Source: Apoderus coryli (Eukaryota; Arthropoda; Insecta; Coleoptera; Attelabidae). From it: a stretch of DNA of 64,000 nt. The notes beneath the pieces were generated by a model. It searched no databases. It saw only the letters and a list, made by a program, of their open reading frames with translations, and was not told the origin of the DNA. Positions 1 through 11,849 of this stretch are shown here, piece by piece. The stretch spans positions 39,133,253-39,197,252 of the forward strand of contig OU452199.1 of the NCBI GenBank assembly GCA_911728435.2, read 5' to 3'. The position numbers were made by a program, and so were the translations under genes. Within the stretch, counting starts at the first letter, position 1, and every line of letters begins with the position of its first letter.

Positions 1-947
1 CGACCACTGAGATTCTTCGCTACCTCTTGCATAACAAGATTCTTAGCGCCACGAAACTGCTGCTTACACAAGATACAACCACCGATGTTCTTACATTTAC
101 TGCAGATCGTATGGCCACTCATACAAGTATACACATCGTGTTTAAAAAACGGGCTATTGCATGCAGGGCAGAAAAGCCACCTGACAAGGGGGGTGCTCGA
201 TAACTGAGTCTGTGTGTTTAGTTCTAAACGGACGTCAAACCTATGTCGTGCTCCCAGTGCTGATCTGCCTATCTTGAACCAGTTGGTTGGAGAAGTTTTG
301 ATTCCGACGGATTCAAAATGCGGTACTGGCTCCTGTGTACTGCATACTGTGATTGAATCGTCGATTATTGTCTCGATTAAGAACACAAACGGATGAGCAT
401 TTCCTGATAATTTAAAAACTTGAAAGAAAACGTCACTTTCGTTCACGAAGACACTAGTGAGGAAAATACAGCCTCTGCTGAAAACCACACATCCATGCAT
501 CTCGTTGTGCGCTTTTAGAGAACTGAATCGAACATAGATCAGGGTAAGCTGTTCAGTGGTACAGCAGTTATATGGATGGTGGAAATTGAAATGTTCCCTA
601 ATATCCTTGACCCGATATATATAGGGACACTGATGGAAGGGACATTGTATCAACCTGTGTTCACAGAGAGATTCATGCAATCTCACACTGGTAAAATCCA
701 TTTTTTCACACTCTAAACTATAACTGCAAGAAAACCTCAATTTGGCGGCCACATGTTCGAATATATAATTTCTGGAGTAGTCCTTATTGTCCTCCGGCAA
801 TGGACATCTCCCGCAAATACTGTTTTCCATATTCGGTGTAGAGAAGATAGGCCCCACCGACAAACGATGACGGCAAATTTTACACTTATACTTTGTTACT
901 TCAGCGCTGTCCAGCGCAAACGAATTAGTAATGCTAACTGATGGCAT
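1..947 (-). CDS. SINA/SIAH-like zinc-finger and RING protein, partial (runs off left edge)
   Basis: The minus strand is open without a stop from the ATG at 947 to base 1 (315 codons; the C-terminus is outside). Residues 22/25 and 45/48 are a degenerate CxxC...CxxC zinc site. Residues 74-123 match a SIAH-type zinc finger: C74-x5-C80-x10-H91-x3-C95, then C102-x4-C107-x11-H119-x3-H123. Residues 124-250 form a spacer where SIAH proteins carry their substrate-binding domain. Residues 260-294 are a canonical C3HC4 RING: C260-x2-C263-x11-C275-x3-H279-x2-C282-x2-C285-x5-C291-x2-C294, followed by KNLVMQEVAKNL, like the RING-distal helix of SINA. SIAH proteins are E3 ubiquitin ligases that bind an E2 through the RING and degrade bound substrates. 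The unusual point is that a second RING follows the first zinc finger, suggesting a tandem duplication of the SINA module. The start is supported by the upstream core promoter. No intron is visible. Ligase activity is inferred. Confidence 0.82.
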   Translation of the reverse strand, partial: MPSVSITNSFALDSAEVTKYKCKICRHRLSVGPIFSTPNMENSICGRCPLPEDNKDYSRNYIFEHVAAKLRFSCSYSLECEKMDFTSVRLHESLCEHRLIQCPFHQCPYIYRVKDIREHFNFHHPYNCCTTEQLTLIYVRFSSLKAHNEMHGCVVFSRGCIFLTSVFVNESDVFFQVFKLSGNAHPFVFLIETIIDDSITVCSTQEPVPHFESVGIKTSPTNWFKIGRSALGARHRFDVRLELNTQTQLSSTPLVRWLFCPACNSPFFKHDVYTCMSGHTICSKCKNIGGCILCKQQFRGAKNLVMQEVAKNLSG

Positions 948-1066
948 TTTTTCAACAGAATTTTATTATTTAACTTAAATACGACACAACTTATTTAACT
1001 GAAATACGACGCAAACAGAGTAAAACTTCAACGAACACTGATATCACAAGAGGTTGGCTATTTATA
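948..1066 (-). promoter_or_regulatory. Core promoter and 5' leader of the SINA-like gene
   Basis: Reading the minus strand, TATAAATAG lies at 1066-1058 and an arthropod-type initiator TCAGTG at 1041-1036. The initiator A (about 1039) is 27 bases from the first T of the TATA box, the usual spacing. The predicted leader is about 92 bases and contains a short degenerate duplication of a TTATTTAACT-AAATACGAC unit just before the ATG. The transcription start is inferred from motifs only. Confidence 0.6.
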
Positions 1067-2550
1067 TCGTCCTTACTTTAAGTAGAAGGCAAAAATTTAC
1101 CTGAATTTTCATGAAAAATATTACAGGTAAATTTATTTTTCGAAATTAGATATTGTAGAACTTTATCGTGGTATATATAAAAAATATTGCCTTTAGGGTT
1201 ACCTCAGCACAGTGGCGACTCGTGATGCTAAAAACTAGACCCAGAATATTCCGAACGCAAAGCCACTAACAAAAACTAATGGGTTCATCCTAGGAATCCT
1301 GAAACTCCTACACCTCAATTTAGTTAGTATGAGGTTCGTCATAACATTTAAGATTGACATTTGAGAAATAGCTTCGGAACAAGCTGTTTCTATTAGTTAT
1401 TTATTTCTATGTTCCATAGATAATAATAATAATTAATTCTAACCATATATAAAGAAACTTAAGCTTATAGACTATTACTCTCACAATACACAATGTTTAT
1501 GCTGCTAACACTTTAAGGTTATATTCTGAGGTTAAAAAAATGTCACATCTACCAGAAATGACTTCAAAATTATTGCACATAATATCTCAATAACACAATA
1601 GTTCTAGCTCTGTCTAAATAAAATGTCGCATTTGATCTAGTAAGTATTCAATCTAGGGACTAGAAATTTATACTCGGTAACAAGGAAGAACAGTCTATTT
1701 TATCTCTCAATAGTTTATATAACATAACCAAAGATTAATGTATTAATCTTTGACATAACTAATGAACACTGAATTCCTCTATATTCCAAGCTCTGCATAT
1801 TAAAACGAGACAACAACAAACAATAATCGAATCTTCTAACAAGATAAACACCATCTGTTTTAAAAACTAGATACGAGTACTTTAGAACCGGCCTTGAATT
1901 TTTTCGACATAGACGTATATTTATTTCACATACTTCTACAGCCAATTGTTTTATTTAACCATTTTATTTTAGGAACTATTGTAATTGTAATAATTACTCA
2001 CTATACTACCCTAATAACACTGCTCCTAATTATTATTAACAATGACAGATTCATATTTTTCTCTCATTTTCCTGATTGATGATTTCCTCTCAATAATTTA
2101 TTATTGAGAAAGGTTTCTGATCAATTCATTTTAAATTGATTTTACACCGATTGACTTGAGACAACAGTAACTTTTCTATGAGAAAAACATGGTTCTTTAA
2201 TATTTTTTGGTCACAACTGTGCCTACAAAAAAACTGGGGTAGCTTTTTTGCAGCTACCCCTATTATGACCCACCCCTGGCCAATTTTTGAAAACTGTTGT
2301 AGAACAAACTATAATATGTTGTATTATTTTGTACCTGGCCTTCTGGGAAACCTATTAGAAATGCAAAATTTTCTATTTCATGCACTTTATGGCTCAGTAC
2401 CAACATAAAGAAACCAAAAAGGTACCTTAACCCCTTATAAAATACATCTATCGCAGCCAGTTTATTTGGAAAAGCTAAGGCACCTTACAAAAAGATTTTG
2501 TATTCGAAAGCAAATAAGTTTATGGCAGGACGGCTTTATCTATTTTATTG
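1067..2550. other. AT-rich intergenic DNA without recognisable gene
   Basis: Short shadow ORFs only. There is no recognisable protein similarity, splice-flanked exon or clear repeat. A CAGGGTGTCCC transposon-type terminus appears at its right end (about 2553). Confidence 0.5.
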
Positions 2551-2584
2551 TACAGGGTGTCCCAAATTCGTTGGATTTGCGGGT

Positions 2585-2745
2585 TATAATAATAATAAAT
2601 ATCTTTATTAACTATAACTTCAGCAAAAGGAAGAAGAAATTACATTCATCAAATTCAAGACAATTTGTTATTGTTAAAAAGCGCATATTCAGCACAGCTC
2701 ATATTCTTAATGAACCTAAATTAAAACCAAATAATACATTTACGT
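2585..2745 (-). mobile_element. 3' tail of a LINE, minus strand
   Basis: Read on the minus strand, this stretch ends in AATAAAGATATT followed by a TTA/ATT run, the usual 3' end of insect LINEs with short-repeat tails. It abuts the truncated 5' end of the plus-strand LINE that follows. No coding sequence remains. Confidence 0.4.
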
Positions 2746-5561
2746 GATATTAGGTGGTGTGGTTTTGGCTGTGCGATCCTCAATTCAATCCGAGGGTATT
2801 ACTATCATCTCTGATATACCACCTTCAGTCGATCTGGTTGGATGCAAGATTCTTCGGGGCAGTTTGTGTTTATATTTGTTTTGTGTGTATGTGAGACCGG
2901 GCTCAAGTGTTCAAGACTATGATGATCTCTTTGAGTATTTTGAGTCGTTAATCTATCTCTATAGCGAACCCTTCATGATTGTTGATGATTTTAATATCCC
3001 TCAGGGAGCTGACACCAATTTGATTACCTCGCAGTCGGCATCATTACTTGATTTTATGACACTTCTCAATCTTGATCAATATAATGGTATTGCTAACATT
3101 AATAATAGAGTCTTGGATTTGGTCCTGTCTACCTTTTCATGCGAGGTTATATCCTCTCCGAAATCATTGGTTCATGAGGATTTGCACCACCCCAGTTTGA
3201 ATATTAGATTTTCTCTTGAAACCAATCATAACAAAAATTTTACTTTGAAGCCACAAGCCAAAAAAATATAACTTTCGTAAAGCAAATTTTAATCAACTAT
3301 ATGATCAGTTACTTTTAACTAATTAGGATTTTTTGGTTGACATTGTGGATGTTGATGTTGCTGTGTCTCGTTTTAACCAAGTGTTGGTAACTATATTTGA
3401 TCTATGTGTACCCGTACTACCAGTCACTAGTAAGCGAACCTCATATCCTCCATGGTATCCGCGCGACCTGATTCGGGATATTAAGCAGAAATCTAAATAC
3501 TTTCATAAATGGAATAAAACTGGCCTTATTTACTACTTGGACAATTTTAAACTATTAAGACAAACTGTTAAGAGTAAGATGAATATCGCCTATAATTCTT
3601 ACCTAGTTCAAATACAAACCTCCATACGAAGTGAACCTAAGCAACTGTGGAAATTCGTGCAGGATAAAAAACGCACATCTCGTATACCGGGTCTTATGTA
3701 CGATGCTACGGACGCGGAAACATCCAACCCTCAGAGTATTGTGGATGCCTTCGCTGATTTTTTTAAGAGTGTCTTCGTACCGCATGGGTCCTGTTGGCGC
3801 TAGCATGGGCGATGGTGCCATCCTTGTGGACGCCTTTGAGATGGGGGATGTACTCGGAGCTCTGAGGGGGCTCAAGCCCAAAATGACTTCGGGCTGTGAT
3901 GGTGTTCCTGCGCTTATCCTGAGGGACTGTGCTGGTGTTCTGGCTGCACCCCTGCTTACTATTTTCAACAAAATTATTACATCCAGTAGGTTTCCTTCCT
4001 CCTGGAAACTTGCTCGAATATGCCCTGTTCATAAGGCGGGTCCAATTGATAGAGTAACAAATTATCGCCCGATATCTATTCTGTCCAACTTCTCAAAGGT
4101 CTTCCAATCAATTCTTCATGATAAAATATTTCAACAAATAAAAAATCGGATTATTTTGGAACAACATGGATTTTTTCATAGGCGATCTACTACGACCAAT
4201 CTAGTTGAATTCCTACAGGCGGCAATTCCTACTGTTGCTTTGGGCAAACAGGTCGATGTTGTCTATACAGATTTTTCGAAGGCTTTTGACAAGCTTCACC
4301 ACAACGTAATAAAAAATAAAATGAACGGGATTGGGTTCCATGAGAACCTAATAACTCTCTTTGACTCATATTTATCAAATAGACGCCAGTTTGTTGAGTA
4401 TGGTGGCTTTAGATCTCCTGAGTTCATGGTCACTAGCGGTGCTCCACAGGGAAGTAACCTGGCTCCACTGATTTTTGCCGTGTACATTAACGACATCGTT
4501 CACGAGTTCACGATTTGAAGGTATTTCGGACTATCTCAGAACCTTCCGATTGTAACGCTCAACAGAGCGATCTGAATGTTTTGGCAGAATGGTGTGTGGA
4601 AAACAATCTACCACTGAATATCAGCAAATGCAAATGTTTAACAATGTCTAACTGCCGTAGTCCACATGAATTCGATTATCGGATATACGGTGCTTCCTTA
4701 GCTAGATGTGTGCTTACCAGGGATCTTGGGATCACAGTGGATTCTGATCTATCGTTCAATGATCATATAACGGATATATGTGGCTGTGCTCTGCGTAGTT
4801 TGGGGTTTATACTGAGAGCTACTTCGGGATTTGAGAACATCGATTGTCTTATCGCCCTTTACTATGCACTAGTTAGAAGCAAGCTTGAATATGCCTCAAT
4901 TGTATGGTCTCCTATATACCAGACCCATATTCTAAAACTTGAGAAACTACAACGCAAATTTTTAAAGCATCTTTGTTATAGAATTGATGGTCATTTTCCT
5001 TCACGAGGTATCGAACATAGACAGCTGCTCGACAGATTTAATGTCGATTCTCTCGAATTCCGGCGAGTGTTCAGTTATCAACTATTTCTATTTAAACTGA
5101 TCAATTCTCTGATTGACTGCCCCCGACTTCTTTCGCAATTAAATTTTAACGCCCCTCAATACCATTCTCATAACCCCTATTTATTTCAACCACCCCGATT
5201 TCGCCACAATTATGAAGGGAAGACACCACTGACAAGGGCTTGCACGCTATGTAACGGTTGGTTCTTAAATAGACATGTAAATTATTTCGGCGGAAGTATT
5301 TCCTCATTTAAACAGGAACTAGGAGAGTATTTAAGGTCAGACCATTTGTAGATGTTTTTCTGTATCATTGCTGTTGATGACGGTTTTAATCTTTCACGTG
5401 TATTTAATTTAATTTATAATAATTAATTTATACCATTGTCATATATATTTTTTTGTATTTTTGTGTTTTTTTGACATTTCTGGATAATTTATGCATAATA
5501 TGTTTTGTTTTGTAATTGGGCGTAAGCCTGTTAGACATAATAAGGATTATTATTATTATAT
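2744..5561 (+). pseudogene. 5'-truncated LINE (Jockey/CR1-like): endonuclease plus reverse transcriptase, broken
   Basis: Four overlapping reading frames line up as one LINE ORF2. 2744-3271 is the C-terminal half of an apurinic-type endonuclease (DFN motif, LDLVLS, and EDLHHP where SDHHP is usual). 3333-3803 is the linker. 3784-4518 is the reverse transcriptase with NYRPISIL, YTDFSKAFD (catalytic motif A) and SGAPQGSNLAP. 4515-5351 is the thumb and C-terminus. The FADD motif C is missing: at 4515-4525 the frame jumps directly to DLKVFR, indicating a small deletion that removed the catalytic aspartates and shifted the frame. Further frameshifts lie near 3270 and 3790. The 3' UTR (5352-5561) carries GTAATTGGGCGTAAGCC and a short ATT tail, shared with the copy at 22.4-23.85 kb. 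It encoded target-primed reverse transcription and is now dead. Confidence 0.85.
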
Positions 5562-5584
5562 TATGCAGTTACAAAAATGGGTGT

Positions 5585-6820
5585 ATCGGGTGTCCCAAAC
5601 TCGGCCTATTGTATGAAAACGAGATTAGAAATTAAAAATCTTTTGAAGTGATATAAATTGTGTTGCATTCAGGTATATTTTACGCCAGAAAAATATTTTT
5701 TTCCGATTTTGCAAAATGGAGAATATGACGTCATCAGTATTATTTTTCCACGAACATACCTATATTTGGCCACATTCCGAAAGCCCTAATTTTTCTAAAT
5801 ACCTTTTTACAAACAATTTTTTTTCTTTCTTCATCCGCTAAAAAGCTAGAGTGCCAAAACTGACAAAAAATAGTATTAAAATATAATTCAACATAGCTAT
5901 GTCAAATCAAATGCTCCATGAAAAACAATTATTTCACATTACTAGTTACAATTGTTGTCAAAATAATAAAAAATTAATTGTCAAAACAATAAATACGATA
6001 CATAAAGTAATAACAGGTATTTATTTACAACGTGTTTATAACAAAAATGTTTTGTTTCGACAGACGAACTAAAAAATAATATAATAATTGTTTAATTTAT
6101 TGCAAAAGATGCGTTTTGGTTTTGTATAGTGCAGGCAATGTCATCTTTGTCTCATCATCTTTGTCTCTTTCAATTGTCAGCTATATTTTACGACAAAGAA
6201 AATAATAAACATTAGATAATAAACCAAAAAGTGTGATACAGTAATAAGTTTAAAATTGCTTTCCATGTAGCATTTGATGATTAGCATGGTTAAGTCAAAT
6301 ATCTTACAAAACATTTTTTTGTTCATAAAATCATATATTTTCGTTTGTCGAGAACATTTTTTTGGTATAGACTTTGTAAATAATTACCCTCCATACAATA
6401 TTCATTATTTTGACAACTAAATAATAATTATTGTGACAACAGTTCTCACTAATAATAATCAAACAGAATAATTTTTGTCCATGGAGCACTTGATTGGTAA
6501 CATTGCTAAATTAAATAATACTTAAGTATTTTTTTTGTATGGGCGCGCTAACTTTTCAACGAAAAGAGATAAAAGTTTTTTTTTCGAAAAGTGTTTGGAA
6601 AAAAATTGATCTTTTCGATTGTAGCAAAATACAGGTATGTTCGTGGAAAACTAACATTGATGACGTCATTTTCTCCATTTTGCGAAATTGGAAAAAAATA
6701 TTTTGCTTTCCCAAAATGGACCTTAGCGCAACTCAATTTAGCCCTTTAAAAAAGTTTTTTATATCCTATCTGCTTTTCATACAATAGGCCTGGGGCGCCG
6801 ATTTTGGGTCACCCTGTACA
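5585..6820. mobile_element. 1.24-kb long-TIR foldback element with CAGGGTG-type ends
   Basis: The left end (CGGGTGTCCCAAA at 5587) and right end (ACCCTGTACA at about 6820) are inverted copies that extend inward for well over 200 bases. Both arms share GGCCTATTGTATGAAAA, GCAAAATGGAGAA, TGACGTCATC and CCACGAACATACCT. A second inverted pair lies deeper (around 5905-5990 and 6400-6500), so most of the element can fold on itself. No transposase is present, so it is a non-autonomous element. The two ORFs near 6540-6790 are just the arm sequence. Confidence 0.7.
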
Positions 6821-7057
6821 TATCATTATTTCTGCTAAACAATAAAAAATAAACAAAGAAGGAGGATGGCGGAAAGTGGATAGGGGAGATTAAAACATAT
6901 TGCTCACTGAATAACACCTCAGGCACCCTTGGCTTAAACCCGTACATTGAGAGGGTCCTAAAATTATTTGGCAAATTATTATAATCCGTTGCTATTCCGT
7001 ATGAGAACGATTTTTTAAATAAAGTTGGTTAATGAGACGATATATCAATCAAATTTT
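6821..7057. other. Short spacer between elements
   Basis: AT-rich sequence with a minus-strand shadow ORF. Nothing recognisable. Confidence 0.4.
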
Positions 7058-8980
7058 TAGCTCTCCATATCATATATGTAATATATGAATATATGGAGAC
7101 AATTAGTTTCATGAAAATTTTTTTTTTTTAATTTCACCGGAAATACTTGTTTTTGGTCATTTTATACATAAATAAGTAGTTTTAAAAAAATGTCTGTCTG
7201 TCTGACCGTCTGTCTGCCTGTATGCACGAAAACGCAAAAACCGCTTAACAGATTTTAACCAAACCAACTAGTTGGTTTGGTACAAAAATACTATTGGACA
7301 TGGCAAGGAGCTGATTAGGTTTTGGGAAACTTTGAGCGTAGGCAAGGGGTTTAAAAGAGGGTTCAAAAATTAAAAAATTCATAGGTCTTAAACTTATCCG
7401 AAATCCTGCATATTTTTTTACGCATTTAATTGAATATAACCTAAAATATTGACCATAAAATATTAGACCACATTGACGCTCGAAAATAGTGTAAAATGTG
7501 GTAAAAAAGATTTAAAAAAAACGTATTTCTTAAACATAGCAGAAATGTTAACTAGTTATTTAAAGTTTTGAGAGAATATAACCTATAAAATGTGTCATAA
7601 ATAACTTACTTTCATAGGCGTTCGTAAATAGTGGATAAGGGGTCAAAACATAAAAAATATATATTTCCTAAACTTATTCGAAATATGGAATAATTTTGCA
7701 TAGCTGTGATACAATATAAGCTAAAAAATATTCCACAAAAGAATTGGTTCACATAGGCGTTCGAAAGTAGTCTAAAAAAAGGGTCAAAAACGAACAAAAA
7801 ACGTTTCCCAAATATACCAGAAAAATTGGCTAATTATATTTAGCTTTGATATAAGATAACCTACAAAATGCAACATAATTTTTTTATTTACATAGGCGTT
7901 CGTAAATAGTAGAAAAAGGGGGTAAAATAAAAAAAATAATTAAAATGTTTTTTTTTTTTATAATTAACTAGTTGAATTGGTGTTAAAAATACACGACAAA
8001 AATTAATGTACCATAGGCGTCCGTGAAAATTCTATAGAAGCGCCAGAAAAAAATTGTATACGTGATAACTCAAAAACCACTTAACGGATTTTAACCACAT
8101 TTGGTACGAAAATACTACAGGATATTTATAGGTGGTGATTAACATTGAGCATAGGCAAGGGGATTAAAAGAGTGTTAAAAAATTAAAACAAATCTTAGTT
8201 CTTATACTTATCCGAAATGTGGATTAATTTTTTGTGCGTTTAATTAAATATAACCTAAAATATTTAACCTAAACAATTAGACCACATTGACATACGAATA
8301 AAGTGTAAAATGGGGTAGAAAGGTTATAAAAAAACGTACTTCTTAAAAATAGCAGAAATAATGACTAGTTATTTATAGCTTTGATAGAATATAACCTATA
8401 AAATGTGTTATAAAGAACTTATTTTCATAGGCGTTTGTAAATAGCGTAAAAGGGGTCAAAATTCAAAAATATATACTTCCTAAGCTTATTCGAAATACGG
8501 AATGATTTTTCATAGTTGTAATAGAATATAACCTAAAAAATGTTACATAAATGAACTGGTTCACACAGGCGTTCGAAAAAGGGTCAAAAACGAAAAAAAA
8601 AATGTTTTTCCAAATAAAACAGAAAAATTGGCTACTTATATATAGCTTTGATATAAAATAACCTACAACATACAGCATAACAATTTTGTTTACATAGGGG
8701 TTCGTAAATAGTAGAAAAGGGGGCAAAATAAGTTTTATAATAAAACCAAAAAAATCAATTCATTCACACAGGCGTTTGAAAATAGAGTAAAAAAGGGTCA
8801 AAAATCTGAAATATAAAATATGTACGTATAAATAGTGCCTCCTAAGAGAAGAAAAAGGAACAAAACCTGATACTTCAAAAAAATAGCTGATGTCTAAAAC
8901 AAAAAAAATATATATAAATTTTAGATAAATGACAAAAATGTCATAAAATTATTAGTTTTACACTTAAATATGGAGAGCTA
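7058..8980. mobile_element. TIR element copy A with internal degenerate tandem repeats
   Basis: Begins TAGCTCTCCATAT and ends with its inverse ATATGGAGAGCTA. Near the left end are runs of CTGT/CTGC followed by ACGAAAACGCAAAAACC. The interior is a degenerate tandem array of units roughly 120-140 bases long, each centred on CATAGGCGTTCGTAAATAGT followed by an A/G-rich run and an ATAACCTA motif (for example near 7475, 7613, 7753, 7892, 8428, 8567). There is no protein-coding capacity. Copy B at 9711-11823 has the same ends and order. Confidence 0.7.
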
Positions 8981-8984
8981 TTCG

Positions 8985-9437
8985 TGCCTCGAGGGCAACA
9001 GTTTATTTCTCCTCATGTTCAAATTATGAACATCCATTCGGAATGTGAGTTTCCTGAAAAGGTACGGTGGAATTCGTGTGGTAATTATTCTATGAAATAG
9101 CATAAGAGAGTGCAGACGTTGTCGGTTTACCATATTAAGCCATTTTGCAATTTTTAGTCTATAGCAATTTTCGAATACCCAACATTAATCGCAAGCAAGT
9201 TCTGTACTTTTTGTATCTTAGCACGATCCCTCTGAAGCAAACAGGGGCCATAGACAAAATCACAATAATTGAATTGTGATAAGACGAGCGAATCACATAG
9301 TAATTTTTTAAGATTAAAATTTAACAAATGCCGATTTGAGAAAATTAATTTTAATTTTGAATAACTTTTTTGCAGTAAAGAGGAGACATGATCTACAAAT
9401 TTAAGATTTTCATCGAGCAGAATACCGAAATTTTAGG
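8985..9437 (-). pseudogene. LINE reverse transcriptase C-terminal fragment, minus strand
   Basis: Reading from 9437 downward, an open stretch without an ATG encodes FGILLDENLKF, then LLCDSLVLSQFNYCD, FVYGPCL and RAKIQKVQN, the conserved post-RT region of Jockey/CR1-like LINEs. A stop occurs at 9154-9156. After a frameshift the same family continues as WLNMVNRQRLHSL and MRRNKLLPSRHE to about 8990. The fragment lacks all catalytic RT motifs. It lies between the two TIR-element copies. Confidence 0.65.
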
Positions 9438-9710
9438 TTTGGAAGCAACATCTCGGTTGTTAGTACAGATAGAAGGAAACGGTTTTCGGGGCACTTTTTT
9501 ATCAAACTGAAGATGCCACAATCAGAATTCAGATAACACTTTTACTGTTTGAGATATAATTGAGTTTTCGAAAACTTTTCATTTTTGGGTTCCCTCGTAT
9601 CTCGGTATCCGGTAACTCATCAAGAAGCTGTAAATTGGGTTTAAATTTTTAGCGAGGCAGTTTTTTCCTACATTCAACTGTTTTTGTGTAATAACCCAAA
9701 TTTGCATTTT
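9438..9710. other. Unassigned spacer
   Basis: AT-rich sequence between the LINE fragment and TIR element copy B. No feature recognised. Confidence 0.4.
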
Positions 9711-11823
9711 TAGCTCTCCATATCATATAATGTAATATATATATATGGAGACTATTAGTTTCATGAATTTTTATTTTTTTTTTAATTTCACCGGAAATAC
9801 TTGTTTTTGGTCATTTTATACATAAATAAGTAGTTTTAAAAAAATGTCTGTCTGTCTGTCTGTATGCACGAAAACGCAAAAACCACTTAACAGATTTTAA
9901 CCAAATTTGGTACAAAAATACTATAGGACATGGCAAGGAGCTGATTAGATTTTGGGAAACATTAGGTTTAAAAGAGGGTTCAAAAATTAAAAAAAATCAT
10001 AGTTCTTAAACTTATCTGAAATACTGCATAATTTTTTACGCATTTAGTTGAATATAACCTAAAATATTGAACATAAAATATTAGACCACATTGACGCTCG
10101 AAAATAGTGTAAAATGGGGTAAAAAATATTAAAAAAACGTATTTCGTAAACATAGCAGAAATATTAACTAGTTATTTATAGCTTTGATAGAATATAACCT
10201 ATAAAATGTGTCATAAATAACTTACTTTCATAGGCGTTCGTAAATAGTGGAAAAGGGGTCAAAACATAAAAAATATAGATTTCCTAAACTTATTCGAAAT
10301 ATGGCATAATTTTTCATAGTTGTGATACAATATAAGCTAAAAAATATTCCATAAAAAAATTGGTTCACACAGGCGTTCGAAAATAGTCTAAAAAAAGGGT
10401 CAAAAACGAAAAAAAAATGTTTCCCAAATATACCAGAAAAATTGGCTAATTATATATAGCTTTGATATAAGATATCCTATAAAACGCAGCATAAAATTTG
10501 TATTTACATAGGCGTTTGTAAATAGTAGAAAAGGTGGTAAAATAAAAAAATATTCAAACTGTAAAAATTTTTATATTTAACTAGTTCAATTGGTGTTAAA
10601 AATGTACTACAAAAATTAATGTACCATAGACATCCGTGAAAATTCTATAAAAGGTTCAGAAAAAATTTGTATCCGTGATACCTCAAAATCCACTTAACGG
10701 ATTTTAACCACATTTGGTACGACAATTCTACAGGATATTTATAGATGGTGATTAACATCGAGCGTAGGCAAGGGGTTTAAAAGAGGGTTCAAAAATTAAA
10801 AAAAAAGCAGTTCTTAAACTTATCCGAAATATTGAGGAATTTTTTGTGCGTTTAATTAAATATAACCTAAAATATTTAACATAAACAATTAGACCACATT
10901 GACATTCGAAAAAAGTGTAAAATGGGGTAAAAAGGTTAGAGAAATACGTATTTCTTAAACATAGCAGAAATATTGATTAGTTATTTATAGCTTTGATAGA
11001 ATATAACCTATAAAATGTGTTATAAATAACTTGTTATCATAGGCGTTCGTAAATAGTGTTCAAGGGGTCAAAATAAAAAAATATATACTTCCTAAACTTA
11101 TTCGAAATACGGAATAATAATTTTTTTTCTGTGACGGGAAAAAAGTTTGACATATTTACTCTCTTGACAGGTAATAAAATGTCACTTTTTATCCCCGGGA
11201 AAAAAGTGAGCACTTTTTTCCCGGACACATAAGTAACGGTAGATATTTAATTTTAGGAAATTTTATTATACAAAAGTTACATTTTCTTTATATATCAAAA
11301 CTGGCAATAATTTGTGACGCTACTTTTGCTGCTTCTACTGACTCCGGTGGAGTGTTCGCAATTTTTAAATTAAATTACAGAATGAAATTGACAGATATTT
11401 GATTACTTTTTTAAAACTTCAAATTTCACTTGGATAATTTTCTGACTTTTTTCAATATTAAATCGAAGTTTTTCCCGTCTCAGAAGAAAATAGTGTATCA
11501 TACACGGGAAAAAAGTTAGATTTTAGCTCTCGGACAACACAACCTCGAGCTAAAATCTAGTACTTTTTTCCCTTGTATAATAAATAACTATTGTTTACAT
11601 AGGCGTTCGTAAATAGTAGAAAAAAATAAAACTAAAAAAATCAACTATTTTGCGTACAAGAACTTGACCTAAAAGATCTGAAATATAAAATATGTACGTA
11701 TAAATAGCGCCTCCAAAGAGAAGAAAAGTAGCTGATGTCTAAAACAAAAAAACTATATACATTTTAGAAAAATGACAAAAAAGTCATGAAATTATTACTT
11801 TTACACTTAAATATGGATAGCTA
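9711..11823. mobile_element. TIR element copy B, same family as copy A, with an insertion
   Basis: Starts TAGCTCTCCATAT like copy A and ends ATATGGATAGCTA (one mismatch). The internal order of CATAGGCGTTCG units follows copy A closely. About 11114-11580 is extra sequence not found in copy A, made of snap-back hairpins with GGGAAAAAAGT arms. Both copies share about 25 bases beyond the right end (TTCGTGCCTCGAGGG), so the true boundary may lie slightly further right. Confidence 0.68.
11114..11580. repeat. Snap-back insertion with GGGAAAAAAGT hairpins
   Basis: Inserted within TIR element copy B. 11195-11208 and 11211-11224 are perfect 14-base inverted arms (CCGGGAAAAAAGTG) with a 2-base loop. 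A second hairpin pairs 11506-11516 with 11562-11572 and 11517-11529 with 11547-11559. Further GGGAAAAAAGT and CTTTTTCCCG motifs occur near 11130 and 11470. No ORF. Confidence 0.6.
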
Positions 11824-11849
11824 TTCGTGCCTCGAGGGTAACAGTTAAT

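Noticed and set aside
753..941. Plus-strand 62-codon frame near the left edge, and the 60-codon frame at 214-396
   Set aside because: Both are antisense shadows of the SINA-like gene, which fits zinc-finger and RING spacing exactly.
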